Assembly (NCBI GenBank): GCA_020809705.1 | Contig: CP085830.1 | Span: 1,054,001 to 1,118,000 of the forward strand | Direction of reading: 5' to 3' | Source of the DNA: Calonectria ilicicola | Taxonomy: Eukaryota > Ascomycota > Sordariomycetes > Hypocreales > Nectriaceae | Length of the DNA: 64,000 nucleotides | Program-made: the position numbers and the translations under genes | The notes under the pieces: generated by a model | The model's input: the letters and a program-made list of their open reading frames with translations, nothing else | Databases searched by the model: none | Told to the model about the DNA's origin: nothing | Part shown: positions 11,256-24,700 of the stretch, piece by piece | Numbering within the stretch: the stretch's first letter is position 1 | How the letters are laid out: each line of letters starts with the position of its first letter

Positions 11256-13169
11256 TGTGGGGAAGAGTAAAGGAAGATTGTGATTAAGCAGAAATGAGAA
11301 AATGGCAAGGAACAATTTACGGAAAGGAAGAAGTCTAGAAGGGACCTCGAGTGAGTAGTGATCATAGAAGCCAGACTGTGCTTCCTCGACGTCCAGACAT
11401 TTCATATATCTAGATACGGAAGTGGGTACACTCAAATGTATCAGGACTCCTGTAAGGCTGAGCACACAATCTGAGCTTCAACTAACAGCCGATATCCATG
11501 CAACTATGATGTACCCAAATTCACGTAGCCACCAGCCGTCGCCTTCGACTCGCCCACGGTGGAATTTAATGTGGGCCTGGTTTCTTAGTCGTAGGGCAGT
11601 CTTCATCCCCTCTGCACATTTGATAAGCTTACAGTGCAAATTCTGCCTGAAGATCTGTAAATTGGCCAATGATTGCATGAGCCGTAGCCTGGTTTTTGTT
11701 CCTCCCGCGATTGACCTTGCAAAGGACTGGTCTATTAATAATCTTAATAATCCTTGGCGATATTCAGCTTGACACGTCAGCTGATTCCCGGCCAATAAGA
11801 CCGGGCATAGGGTGGCGCTGTGGCTAGGGAAAGGGACTTCTGTAAATAACCATGTAACCTATAGGCAGTGCAATGGATAACGAGGGTTCCATTTTATTTT
11901 ATTTTTCTAACCGTTTTTGCTGTTCCTGTTATTCTTCTTTGTCGGACTTTAACCTTGAACTGTAGGACGGGAATGTTTGAGCCAAAACAAAAAAAGAAAC
12001 AAAGGGAAGAATAGAAAAGATCTAGATATCCTTCCCGCCAGGATGACATGAAGCCCAGCTTTGTGTCATGCGCTGCTCAGACTCGGCCATGTGCAAAGTG
12101 CCATCGATTCATTGTTCACATAGATGTCAATGCGTTTTGTCTGACGCTAACCAATTCGGCTCAGTAATTCGCAACTTAGCTGGGAAGGGGTTTGGTCAGA
12201 CAGCCAACAAATCTGCCCATGCATGTGTTGGCGGAGATACGCGCTTACAGCCCCATTCTTTGAAACCGGCTAAGCCTCTCCAACAGGAGGGGTTCAAATG
12301 GCGACAGTGGGGGCGCTGAAACTGCCCTTGCTTCGGACAATTCTGGACGAGTAGATGAGCAGGGAGGGATAAACACAAATCTGATATCCTTTACGCTGTA
12401 AATAAGGCTCAGTTCCGGTTCTTTTAATGCTAAACTCTAAATAAACATATTAAAATGCTTAAATGTTGAAATAGATCTAAGATGAAAGCTCACAGTACTG
12501 ATTTGACTACACGGATTGTTGTATCCCACGCTGAATGATAGAGTAAGTAAATGGTATATGGCACCATCTAAATTTGTTAAAGAAGTTTCTCCACTCAAGA
12601 CGTCTAATGGCGCGCGATCTTTGTATAACTGTGACCTTAATAGTGAGCGGTTGCGCCAACCGATGGATACCTTGCGTCCGGGAGGTTATGATACAGCGCG
12701 TGACGCGAACATGACGCGACTGGCTTGGGTTTGACTGGGTAGGTCACGTTAAATCTATTCTCAAGTGGACTAAATTAAAACATTCCTTCTGCTCCTTGCG
12801 TGGATGAGTAGCATTGCTACAGCTCATATGTCCTTGCTAAAGTCAGAGTTCAACTACCCAATTGTCAGCCGACCTGTCTTACACGCAGTTAGGCGTTGTC
12901 ACCACATATTTGTGTTTAACCTGTTGATTTCGCCTGGCGTTAATCGCCGCCTGTGTGTGAGACTTCCTAGCGTGTTCCTTTGTAGGCGCTGATAGGCTTA
13001 TCCCAAGCCACCCAGCAAGCCACTCAATTTCGCATTGGTCCATGTGTCTACGTAGTCGCTATCAATATTTCAAGCCCCCAATTCTCCCCGCTGATTGTTG
13101 CGTCATTTTCTATCCTCGTGGTTGTTGAGCGATCGAGCCATTCACAGTCGGCGCTGTTGCTTGGCCGTG
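11256..13169. other. Intergenic, no supported gene
   Basis: About 1.9 kb separating two divergent genes. Open frames here are short, overlap on both strands and match nothing I know. I see no tRNA or convincing repeat. Confidence 0.5.
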
Positions 13170-16100
13170 ATGGCGTCCCAAAACCCTAATGATCAGATCT
13201 CGGAGTCGGATCACTCGACCACTTCTCCACAGCCGCCATTAAACCTAACAGAGACGGTGGAGCCGTTGCACTCTAATCCGCCACTTTTTGACCCAGCCAC
13301 TGCTGGCTCTGTGACAGCCACCGATCTGCTTGCCACCGTCAATGCTGCACCTCAGCCGCTATCAATCTCACTGGAAACCATCCAATCCATGCCTCAGGCT
13401 TGTTGGTCATGCTTGATGAATTTTGCCAGACCTCCGATCTAACATTGTAACAGCGATTGACATGTTGAGTTACGGCAACATCGATGCACCTACAATCCAG
13501 AGATGTATGAGAGTACGGGCCCCTCCATATTACGCTAATTACGGAAATTATACGAATGGTGAGAACAACAACGAAGTTTATCCCGATGCTTATCAGAATT
13601 ATGGGCGAAGATCGTCAATGCGTGAGCGAGCGAAAAGGGGTTAACTCACTGCTGTTAAAGTTATGCTTGACGAAGATTCATCGTTGAGGAGAGACGGCCT
13701 TTCTGGCGCTATTCAAGGAAACCAGGTGGAATTAGTACAGTATCTGTTTAACCAAAGCGAGGACAGCCAAGGTACCTATGTGCACGAGGCTGTCCAAGCT
13801 GGATATTTACCAGTCGTGGAATTTCTCGTTGCCAACGGCGCGGATACAAAAGCCACAACAAGCCATGATCTCATCTTTGGTCCATCATTTTTCGGGTTGA
13901 ACCCTGCCCAAATTGCGGCCAGGCATGGGAATGCAGATATTTTGGAGTACCTTCTAGGATTATGTCCAGTGCCTGAAGAGTCTAAATCCGAGTGGCAAAT
14001 GTTAACGTTCCTCATGCTCACTAAACCCCAAAACTTTCGGTGGGATGACAGGGTTGTCAGGTTGCTGATCAGGGAAAAGCTCGTTAATCTAGACCTTCCA
14101 AATGAACATGGGTCGACTTTGCTACATGTAGCCATCAAACAAAACCATCCAACCCAAGCCAGGTTTCTCCTATCCTGTGGGGCAAGTGCAGTCGCTCGGG
14201 ATAGGACCGGAAAGGCTTGCTCCGACTTGTGGCAGTCGTTGAAATGGCCCGGGAACATTCTATACGAGCTTGTAAACGCAGGTGAAAGATCTTCTGATAG
14301 ATTCAAGGACTCCCCACATGCCTTGTGGTATCCTGGTCCGGGGAAGCTGGAGTGCAATGAGATTCCAGGGTGTTATATGCCCGGTTCCTACGGATTCATG
14401 GGGATGAATCTTGTTGAATTCCTTCCAAAAAAGGCCAACGCTGAGGTTGCTTGGATTACAATGGAGATGAACAATGTGAGATTGATTGCTCCCTCGATGC
14501 ATGATGACAATACTAAAACTCTTAGGATGCGTATTTTACTGTGAGTTAGGATTTTCACCGCAAGTACTCCATGCTAAAAATTCAAAGGCCTTCGTCAGCG
14601 TTGTGAGCGATGCGCAGGGTTATGATGCAGGTGCAACCTCATTGGCGCTCCAATTATTCTCAAGCACATTTATGCAGCACGACTCCTCCCATCGTTGGCG
14701 TCGGTTTCGAGAACCATCATATAACGCATTCACGCTGGCTAAGAAGTCGAATAGCCCGCGCACTAACCTGCGTGTAGGACAAGAACAAGTAGCACAGATC
14801 GACGAATCAAACCAAATTAGTTCAGAGGCGACGGAGCAACAGGCAAGTCAGGAAGATGAGCCAAGCCAGCCAGCTACAACGGAATACCACGCGGACCTAA
14901 GTAGTGAACCTAGAAGCAGTATAAAAAGCAAACATGACACCTCGGCCCGACAAGATGGTGAAGGAGAATTGGAGAGGCGACAGACGGCGAATATTATGTC
15001 CCTCGCTGTAGGTGGACTGTAAAATATTCTCAGTTTTTCTCGGTGCTAACAGATGCCAGGTGCCTTATTTTGATTCCAGACTCAAAAACAACTTCTTCAA
15101 AGACCGAACAGACTTGGTTGATTGCCTAGATTCTGTCACAGCCACGCGCAACAATGCGCTTAACATTCATGAACCACGCACACTCGATGAGTCGTACTAT
15201 GTGGGACTAAATGATAACCAGCTCGAGGAACGAAACGAAGACCAAGTCATTAATCGCCTTGGGAGAGATCCAGCAAAGCACCGCTTGCTCATGGTTTCAC
15301 AGCTTTGGCTGTGGAGGATGGATGATGTAGTCGTCTCCGCCTGTGGGACTAAACAGGACGAGTCGGATCAACATGCTGACCCACAAACATATATACTTGG
15401 TGAGTTCTTGGATGGCAACATGCGAGCAAATCAAGATTTCAACAGCTTGCAACTCGCCGCATTGATCTTTTCCGAGTGCGTCAATTTTCTTGATCGTCCA
15501 AATTGCGCTGCTCTATCAGAGCCTATATTCTACACGTTTGAAAGAGCCCTCGCAGTCCTGTATGATGAGGTCCAAAAGTATATGGATGAAAATCTCATGG
15601 AAAGAATACAAATAAACGATGAGAGAGAGTTTATTCATCAAATCAGTGACATACGCGACGAACTCATGATGATCAAGAATGTCGTCACGCAACAGGGGGA
15701 GGTCTGGGAAGAGTTTTATAAAGATATTGAGAAGGAGGTAGGAAGCTGGGATGCCAACATTGTCCGGATCGCAATCCGACCCAAAACCCAGATTCCAAAG
15801 TTTCTCCGTCGTATCCAGAAGATCGATGATGATGCACAGCGTACAGAGCAGTGGATCCAGGTACAGCTTGAACTGAAGAAGACCCACGCAGGTCTTAGAG
15901 AGTCGCACAACAGCACTATTCTCAGCACGGCCGTCATTGGTTTCACCATTGTGACTATAGTGTTTACGCCATTGTCTTTCATGACCAGTCTGCTCGCTGT
16001 CCCGGCCGATCAGTTCACATGGAAGCCTGCTCCCAACAAATACCAAGGAAAGACATTTACCAGTAAGTATTTGCGTTTTTGTACATGTTATGAAGCTCAC

Positions 16101-16377
16101 TATCCTAGCTGTCGCTGAAATTGTAACTCTCGTGGCGACGGGAGGCATGGTTTGGCTGTCCATCTGGTTCTTGAAAATGAGGGAGACACGTGCGAACATA
16201 GAAGATAAAGAGTCCCGAAAAATGAAAAAGAATAAGACTAGATGGAAAAAGAGTATCGACAGACCTGGACAGATCAGTGCGGAGGAGAGGAACAAAGTGG
16301 ACACAAAATTGGCATGGTTCAAAGGTTTTAGAAGACGCTCGCAGAATAAAGTTGATATTGAGCAGAGGGCAGGCTAG
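13170..16377 (+). CDS. Ankyrin-repeat / CorA-like membrane protein
   Basis: Multi-exon gene. Well-supported exons: the one ending at 13558, then 13661-14540, 14599-15007, 15060-16062 and 16109-16377; each junction keeps frame, and several have TTAAC or GCTAAC branch points. Ankyrin repeats lie in 13661-14250 (for example HEAVQAGYLPVVEFLVANGAD and GSTLLHVAIKQNHPTQARFLL). A low-complexity acidic linker follows. The C-terminal half resembles CorA-type magnesium channels, with two membrane helices near the end (IGFTIVTIVFTPLSFMTSLLAV and VTLVATGGMVWLSIWFL). The GMN signature expected after the first helix is missing. The first exon starts at MASQNPND (13170), but its join to the rest is unclear: the frame stops at 13440, and a shifted frame nearby also looks coding, so there is either an intron of about 110 bp (13402-13513 would keep frame) or a frameshift. 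Confidence 0.75.
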
Positions 16378-16404
16378 AGTACTTTAGCCGTCAGCGCCCT
16401 TGTA

Positions 16405-17821
16405 TTATATCCATTTCCAAGCCCAACCAATCTGCACTACACGTGATGCGACGAAAAAGCACATGCTAATAAACATGGCAACCCCTGAATAAATTTGCAT
16501 GTAGAGATAATCCCCTCCATCTCGTGATATAAGGGCGCCAGCAATGGGGGTACCCATAAGGGCGCCAACGGCATAGAAGAACCAGTTTGTCCCGTTTCTG
16601 GTACCGATTTGTTTGATCTCGGAGATTTGGGCCACCACAGCACTTATCAAAGCTACGTACGCACCATTTGTAGCTCCAATAAGGGCAGAAAATACTACCA
16701 GGGGCGCGGTCGAGTCGGCATTTATCCAGAGCGCCAGCACAAACACAGAGGACAAAAATGTAGTCAGAATCATTGTGTTGAAGCGACCAATCTTGTCTGC
16801 GACTCTCCCAGCGACAATTCGGCCAATAGCACTATGGAAGTCAATTAGCAATAAACTGTGAATAGGAGGAGATTATACTAACCTAACGCCGTTGAGAATT
16901 GCTAACAGATAGCTGGCTAGTTTCTTGTTCATGCCTTTCCTCGTAGCATCTAAAATGATGAATGTGGCTGGCAAGTACACGGCCATGCCAAATGAAAAGC
17001 AAGCCAGACTAAGAAGTAGAAATCGCCGCTCATTCAGAGGTCTTATAAAATCGTTGATGTGAAACCTTTTAGGCGAGGGTTTGATTCGAGATTTCATGAA
17101 GGTGTTGGAGATTGCCAGTAATCCTAAAAAGACAAAACCTACGGCGCGAAGAGCCCATCCAAAACCAACACCGCGATTGATATGATCGACCATGATGCTG
17201 ATAAGTGTCAGTCCTTGTTCAATCTGATGAACAACATACTCACGGGATGACGACTCCTCCGGTAGCTGAACCAGATGATGCGATTCCGAGGGCCAGCGCT
17301 CTGTTCTTCTTGAACCAGGTGGCAATGGCATTTGATGCTGAATAAAAGACAGCACTGGCTCCAATACCAGTGCACACCGACTGTGAAAGCATGAACTGAT
17401 AGTACTGACTTGACAACGACATCATTATGCCAAAAACAAGCACTACGGCGCCGAAAAGCTGCATGTAGCGCGGGCCGTAGGAGTCAAAGACCTTGCCGAA
17501 AATCGGAGCACAGGCAAACATGATAAATGTCTGGAGCGAATTGACCCACCCAACAGCACTCGGTGAATAGGTTTTCAATTGGTCCTCCTCGTAGATGGTC
17601 TGGAAAATGCCAACTGAATTGTTCCAGCCGACACTTACAAACATGGCACACCAACCACCTGCCACTGCTGTCCAGGCCGCCCAGCCGCCATCGGGAAAGT
17701 CGCTGTCTGGACTCGGCTTGACCAGTGGCGTTGGCTCTTCGTCCGCCTGCTTCGGGTCGCTCAGGATGTGAGATGGCTCATGTCTGGCAATGGCCTCGTT
17801 GTCGGCTGTAGGTGAGACCAT
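16405..17821 (-). CDS. MFS transporter, monocarboxylate (MCT-like) type
   Basis: Three exons: 17244-17821, 16883-17197 and 16405-16831, with introns of 46 and 51 bp. The first in-frame ATG is at 17821 (MVSPTADNEA). After a polar N-terminus comes the family hallmark DFPDGGWAAWTAVAGGW, followed by about 12 hydrophobic helices. NGVSAIGRIVAGRVADKIGRFN, spanning the second junction, matches the conserved loop of the family and confirms the splice choice. Likely a plasma-membrane carrier for monocarboxylates or related small acids; the substrate cannot be read from sequence. Its 3' end lies 27 bp from the ankyrin/CorA gene on the other strand (convergent). Confidence 0.87.
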
Positions 17822-19004
17822 TCTCAACGCCTTCTCCTTGTCAGCCAATCACGTATGGCTTTTCCAGGCAATGACGAGTGAAAAAGCTGCAAGAGGGCAT
17901 CGTCGCCAATTTCAGGAAAATGTAGGGAACGGCGCCCGGTTTTAGCCTTTTCCGGTGCGACTATGCCGACTCTTATTACCGGCCTGGCGAGCTGGAGGAG
18001 TTCCCCGCCAGAGACCCACCAAATTGCGGTGCTTTGTTGGAGCTAAGATGTGATTTCTGTTTAGCGACCAGCTAAATTGCCAGGGATGGATGGGGTCAGC
18101 AGATGCGATCACTTCGGCTTTTCATCTTACCGCCTCTATTTGTTGACATAAATGGAGCCGTGAGTAGTGAATCATGGTAAAGTTTCTATGTATTTTTGCG
18201 ACTTCCCATATGCCCTTCAAAGTGCCGACAGCATCATTGACGATGGCGTTTCTGGTCCAAGTTGACGACTGCCGCTTGCGTACTCAATGATTCCCTCCAT
18301 CGCTCAAATTTCGCCTGACTTGGTTTCGGTTTCAATCAGCCACGAACAAAATTGGATCTGCTATATGATAAAATTTTCATTTTTCATCCATATAATTTAA
18401 AGCACTGCGATAACCGGGCGAGACTATGAATCAAAAGCGCCACTACAGCTTTAAATGCATTGGTGAGAGGCCTATCATACCTTCGACATCTGTTTTCTTT
18501 TTTTTCCCTCCTTGGAGAAGGTTTAGGATGCCAGTGCTCTAAATACTCAGCAAGTAGTAGGATGAAGAACGTGGGTATTCTCTTTTGTATTAAGAAGCCG
18601 TAAAATTGCGAGTATATGCACCGGATCTTGCAAGAATTGGATAGTCACCGTTCTTCAGGCGTTTCTCCAGCTCCGTACCTATCCTTCACCAATGCTACCA
18701 CAAGCTGTCTGAAACCGACCGCCGTGGCCACATACAGTCCCGGTTTGCACTTTTCGACCAACCCACTAAAACGCATATCTTGCTCCTCAGTTGAGGGCGG
18801 TCTGGTAAGACGGCCGAGGTCTTTCTTTGTCGGGTTTCCATATAGAAGAACTGAGGATTGACAAAAGTCCTCGCTTGGTACATCTTTTATCTGTGGGCTA
18901 TTTGAGGTTGCAGAGACAGTGAGAATGCAAAGAAAGCTGTATTTAATTTTTCTAGACCTAAGATTATCGTTCTAGTAACTGCACTGGTGGGATTCATCAT
19001 GTCT
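17822..19004. other. Intergenic, no supported gene
   Basis: About 1.2 kb holding the promoter of the MFS gene and the 3' flank of the monooxygenase. Small frames at 18616-18883 on both strands show no recognisable protein. Confidence 0.5.
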
Positions 19005-20382
19005 CTATTCGGATGGGTTTATACCATGAATCCAATTCACCTTGCCCGATAATCGCTCTTCTACGGCGACGTAGTTAAGAATGAGACCGTGTCGCAGGGA
19101 TGCTCGAGAAAGGTACTCCATTGTAAGAGTATCAACAATCTGAGGCACTGAAAGGTAACGAGATGCAAAAAAGTAGAACATATTTTCCCAGGCCTGAGAG
19201 CGAGTCAGATACGCAGAGAAGGAGGCGTCGGTCTTAATAGTTTGGCGCCGCGTTGAACCATAGGCTTCGAATACCCCGCCGAGGGTAGCCTCACTGATTT
19301 GGCCCCCGGGAGCTGTGGAAACCGCTTCTTGTAAGCCATTGCATAGCGCAACTACATCCTGAACACCATTATTGAAACCCAAGCCAGCATTAGGGGTGAA
19401 TTTGTGACATGCATCTCCGACAAGAACAACACGCCCAAAACTCCAGTGCTTCAAAACGCCTTCTTCAAGGTTAGACATTCCTACTGTGAGTTTCCGATGG
19501 AATAGGTCTTTGACTTTGTAGTCACTAGTAACTGGATAATCCATAAAGTCTTTTGCAAAAGCCTCAATATCTTCTTCACTGAAGCGAGTTCGTTCTTGTG
19601 TACTCATGGGAAGCTTTTTATATAGAAAGACCCAACTTCTTTCTCGCCCAGTGATGTACATCACCGAGGAATCCTTGTGCTGCGTATCGAATGACTCCCC
19701 TGGGGCTGTGAGGCGAGGAATACTGCACCATAGACATTTGTATGAAGAAGAAAAGGGAGACTCGGGATCCCACGGAATACCAGGGTTAGCCTTTTGGGCT
19801 AATTGGCGCATGATGAGCCGGGTTTTGCTGTGTACACCGTCGGCGCCAATGACAATGGAGCCCTCATATGTGCTATTGTCGGCGCAATAGACAATAATAC
19901 CGTCTTCCGAAGAGGCGATATTGCTAAGCTTCTTCCCAAAATGTATTTTTTGCTTCGACGACTCTGGAAGGCCATCATAAATAACTTGGAGAAGATGCGC
20001 CCGGTGGAAAGCGACGAGAGATGTTCCGTGACTGAGTAAAATTGTTAAACGGTGCACTCTTAGGATAGAAGATCCTATAAACTCACTTTTTACGAAGTAT
20101 CTCCAATTCAGTATTATCTCGGAATGCATAGCCGTCAAGCGTAAAAGATTTGCTGTGGTGCAACTCGTGACCCACTTCTTGAAGCGCATCGAAGAGGCCT
20201 AGTTGTTGCATCACACGCATGCTAGGCGGGGAAAGGACAAGACTGGCACCAACGTCTTCGAAAATGTGAGGTTTGCTCTCAAGGACGAGAAAATCGATAC
20301 CGGCAAGACCCAAAGCATGTGCTGCTGTAAGACCGGCCGGACCAGCGCCTATGATAATCACCTTGAATTGCTTCGTTTCCAT
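19005..20382 (-). CDS. FAD-dependent monooxygenase (PaxM/salicylate hydroxylase type)
   Basis: Two exons, 20087-20382 and 19005-20031, with one 55-bp intron (GTGAGT...ACTCAG), giving 440 residues. The N-terminal Rossmann motif is VIIIGAGPAGLTAAHALG (about residues 8-25), followed by the acidic end of strand 2 (FLVLES). The second FAD motif is VVLVGDACHKFTPNAGLGFNNGVQD. IGADGVHSKTR is the typical DG motif. The family uses FAD and NAD(P)H to hydroxylate or epoxidise small molecules and is common in secondary-metabolite clusters. It lies next to the ABC transporter and regulator, and its upstream region carries a GC-rich element also found upstream of the gene at 29834. The substrate is unknown. 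Confidence 0.87.
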
Positions 20383-21727
20383 CTTGATAATTTTTTTCTT
20401 GCTGCTTCTTTGTTGAGTAATGTTCTTCTATGATTGATTAATGCTAGAAAAATGTATAATATAGGCACCGGGTTTTATCTAACATATTAACGCCAAGATA
20501 AATGCGAGCATTCGCCAGATTTCGGTACCGGACCCTTCAACTTCGGAGCCCACGGTGGCCGCCGATGCCCCCGGAGGTAGCAATACCAGTTCGGGGGGCT
20601 GGAAACCTACAGCTCCGGCAAATTCTTCATACATCTAAAGCGAAGCGAGAAAAGCTAATTTCTTTTGAGCCTCCACTAGCATCAACTTTTTTCGGGTTGA
20701 TACTTTTACTGTGCCAGTTGATTGAACAACATTTGTATGGGCACTCATTTCGGTCTGTCGCGCCCCGCGGGCCGAGCATAGTCCACTTCCCCATGATCCA
20801 TGCACACTCGCCCCGAATCTCCGAGAATCCAGTTTTCTCCTCAGGTCTCATACTATTTCGTATTCCTCAGGCCGAGTACGAATATTTCCACATCCAGTTC
20901 AGATCGAAGGGTGGGCGATATGTCTCAAGAACCTCAATACATGCTTTGCTGCAAGAAAGCATGGAAGAGAAAGTTAAGAACTGCAGTTTTGGTGTAGTTA
21001 GATCGATTTCATTTGTGAAGGGGGTCGGTTAAGCCGCCACTTTCGATACTCGCAGTCATCTCGGCAAGTTTGCTCTGCCTACCCTATAGTTAGTTGAGGT
21101 CCGAGGATAAATTTGTCCTTGGAGCTGTTTTTAACTAACAACAAGCAACTTTTTACACAAAACCATTATGATTACCTTTGAAACTGTTATTCGAGCTCTC
21201 AGCTCAACCCACCAACCACAACCAAACTGATTGATTGAAATTGATCTTCCTATTAAAAAGCATTCGGCCAATTTATTTATGTGCCATTTTCATCATAATC
21301 CATATCATTACCCTGTGCTAGTTGCAGTCTTTGCCAGCCACGGGAGGAACACAACAGCTCCTAAAGGTACACAATCTTTGTAACGCGTATTTTCCCGTCG
21401 TCAAATTGTGCACAAAATGTCTGAGAAGCCTGGGGAAAATAATTATCACGAATAAGAAAGAAAACAGAAATGCCGTTTAGCTTTAGTGATCATTATAAGT
21501 CTCCAAGAGCTTCATAAAATTATAGTATGCAACAAGAACGATGAAAGGTATTTAAAGTGTTGAATGCAAGATGGCAGCAATAAAACTTGCTATATTAGAC
21601 TTCATTTTGGATAAAAGAAAATATATAGTATAGCTCTAGAAAAGTGATTGGGTCTAATAGTACATTTAAAATAAACAATAATGGAAATAAAGAACTTGTA
21701 TCACAAAGCCTTCAAGGCACATAAAGG
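20383..21727. promoter_or_regulatory. Upstream region of the monooxygenase
   Basis: About 1.3 kb between the monooxygenase start and the ABC transporter 3' end. A 176-codon frame at 20502-21032 (+) is proline/arginine-rich with no family match and overlaps GC-rich promoter-like sequence; I treat it as non-coding. The right half is AT-rich. Confidence 0.5.
20765..20820. promoter_or_regulatory. Composite GC-rich element, copy A
   Basis: Three blocks in order: CCGCGGGCCGAGCAT (20765-20779), TTCCCCATG (20787-20795) and CCCGAATCT (20812-20820). The same three blocks recur in the same order and orientation at 29570-29629. Copy A lies about 380 bp upstream of the monooxygenase start. Confidence 0.5.
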
Positions 21728-24700
21728 TCAAGCCTCGCGGTCTAGCGACTGACTAATGACCATTTCGTGGTAGACCCCTTTTTTCGCAACCAGTTCCTCG
21801 TGCGTACCTTGCTCCACGACCTGACCGGCTGCAAAGACCACAATCAAATCCGAATCCCTGATTGTGCTCAGTCGATGTGCTATGGCAATTGTAGTTCTGC
21901 CTATGGACGCTGCATCAAGAGCTGCCTTGACAATTTTCTCTGACCCCGTATCTAGGGCACTGGTGGCTTCGTCAAGAAGCAATAGACGTGGTTGACGAAC
22001 GAGGGCACGAGCAATCGCGATTCGTTGCCGCTGACCACCAGAAAGAGCAAACCCTTGGCTTCCACAACTGGTATTTAAGCCATCTGGAAGCGAAGATATG
22101 AAGTCCCAAATATGGGCCTGTATGCAAGCTTTGATTATTACTTCTTCTGGTAAAGTTTCAGCTTCAACACCGAGAACAATGTTCTCATATATAGAACCTT
22201 GGTAGAGAACAGGTTCTTGCTGTACTAGAGCAATGTCATTCCTATAGAGGCGGCGGTTCTTTTCTTTGATATCGTGTTCGTCTTGGAGAATTGTTCCTTT
22301 TGTCGGGTCATAGAAGCGTTCTAACAAGGATATCATGGTAGATTTGCCACAGCCCGAGGCTCCCACAAACGCCACCTTCCTATTCGATTTTATATTGAGG
22401 TTAATGTCTTTCAATACCTTTAGATGGGATCTGCTAGGATAGGAAAAATGAACATTTTCGAACTGGATGGCCGGTCCTTCGCAAGAGGTATCATTTTGTA
22501 CTCCTTGTCGCCTATTCTCAATATTCGATGTAACTGCTGTGTTATCAATCATGCGATGCTTTCTCAGATGGATTATGTAATTGACTGCGAGCTTTACGTT
22601 GGAAATGCTGGTGCTATACTGAAACAACATAGCGGAGGCCTCTCCAGAGAAAAGAATAGCAATGAAGATTGTGTAAAATTGCTGGGTGTTGTATTCACCA
22701 GTGGACACAAGACGGCCACCATACCTGGACCTAATTAGTAATGAATTAGAAAGCATTGAGATGAATTGTCTCACCAAAATCCAAGGGCCATTGCTAAAAA
22801 TGAAATAGACTGGCTCAAGGCGTAAAAAACCATCTTCCAGCCGATACCTGTGATAGAATCTTTTGCCAAGGTATGAAGTGAATCTTGGTATCTGTGAATG
22901 ACTACATCTTCGAGGGCGAGTGAAGACACAGTCCGTATCCCAAGAATAGCCTCAGATGCAAAAGAGCTACTTTTCGCAAACCTTTTGGAAGCATCTTCCT
23001 CCAGTTTTGATTCTAGCCGAATGCGAATATATCCGGCAAGCACAATGGCAGGGAGAGCACCGAGAGCAAGAGCGAGACCAAGCTTCCAGCCGACAGCAAT
23101 AGCGAGAATAGAGCTGGAGATGACATTGACAATATTAACCAATATGAGGACCAGGTTGATAGAAAATAAGTCTTGAAGACTTGTTGACTCGGCTCCCAGT
23201 CGAGAAACCAGGCCGCCGGATCCATGTTCTGGATTGTCAAAAAATGCCATGTCTTGGGCTAGAGTGTCTTCGAATAACTCGATACGATATCGTCTCATCA
23301 AATACTAATTTCATTAGGTGTCATCCTTATGAACAAAATTCTTTTATCACTCACCTGACCGATCTCATTTGAAAACCAACCCGCGATGGCATATAAAAGA
23401 AAGTTGACGAGGGCAACTACAAAAAACATGAGAGAAAAGAAGTTGCCTTTGCCAACATCGACTGCCTGAAATGCATTCATAGTTTTTGAAAACAAGACAG
23501 CTAATGCAGGATATGTGCCCCCTGCTTAAAATGTCAGTCCAATCGGCTCCGATGTCATGTCATGATCATTTGACAAACCAGCTATAAGGGCCACCAGAGA
23601 CAAAAGAGCCATGGAGGCCCACAAGGGTCGTTGCTCTTGGACAACAAACCAAAAACTTCTGAAAAGCCCACGATCAATATCATCATTGACCATAGGCTCG
23701 AAAGAACCTCCCTCTGACTGGCGAGAGGGATTCGCCTCACGGTCACCACCAGAATCCTTGATCTCACTAGCCTCCTCAGCTTCGGTACTGGAATCCTCTG
23801 CGAGAGGCTGTTTTGTTCCAAGATCTTGCCCTTCAACAAGTCTCCAATATGCGCTTTTCATTTCCATGAGCTCATTGTGTGAACCCTGCTCAACCAGCTC
23901 GCCTTGAGATAACACGATGATCTTATCAGCATTGCGGATAGTTGACAATCTATGAGCGATAATGATGACTGTGCGACCTTTAGCAATATTGTTCAAGGCT
24001 TGCTGCACAATTTCCTCTGCCTTTGGGTCCAGGGCGCTTGTTGCTTCGTCCAACATGATGACCTTGGGGTTTGAAATGATGCTACGCGCAATAACGATGC
24101 GCTGCTTTTGACCACCAGATAACGAGGCTCCACGCTCTCCAATCCAAGTATTGTATCCCTAAATGATATTCCGTTTTAGCAGGGTTCGAAAGGTTGCCTT
24201 GAATACCTACATCGGGTAATGCCATAATAAAGTCATGAGCATAGGAGGCTTTGCAGGATTCAATTACAAGATGCTTTGTCTCATCTGTTGACATATTTGC
24301 CATATTTGTACCAATAAGGCCATCAGCTACATTCTGGAATATAGTTCCACTAAAGAGAGTTGGTTCCTAGTAATATTAGCGAGACCATGGTTTACAGGCT
24401 TTTCAATGCTCCAATGGCTTCTCACCTGCTGAACAAGCCGAATGTTGGTTCGCAGCCATCTGAGATTTAAATTTCCAATTTCGTGGCCATCCAGAGTGAT
24501 ACTACCGGTACTAAAGTTATACCATCTCTCAACAAGACCGAATATGCTACTCTTCCCGGAACCACTGGCACCAACGAGTGCTGTTGTTTGGCCAGGCAGG
24601 ATTTCAAGGCTTAAGCCACGGAGAACGTGTACATGTGGTCGAGTTGGGTAGGAAAACCATACTTTCTTTACTTGAATATGCCCCTTCAGGTCCTCGATCG

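Noticed and set aside
13423..13644. 73-codon frame as a separate gene
   Set aside because: A GTGAG donor at 13559 and an AAAG acceptor at 13660 with a TTAAC branch join it to the ankyrin exon, so its stop is intronic.
20502..21032. 176-codon open frame on the plus strand
   Set aside because: Composition is Pro/Arg-rich without family match, it overlaps the GC-rich promoter element, and it has no supporting splice or start context.
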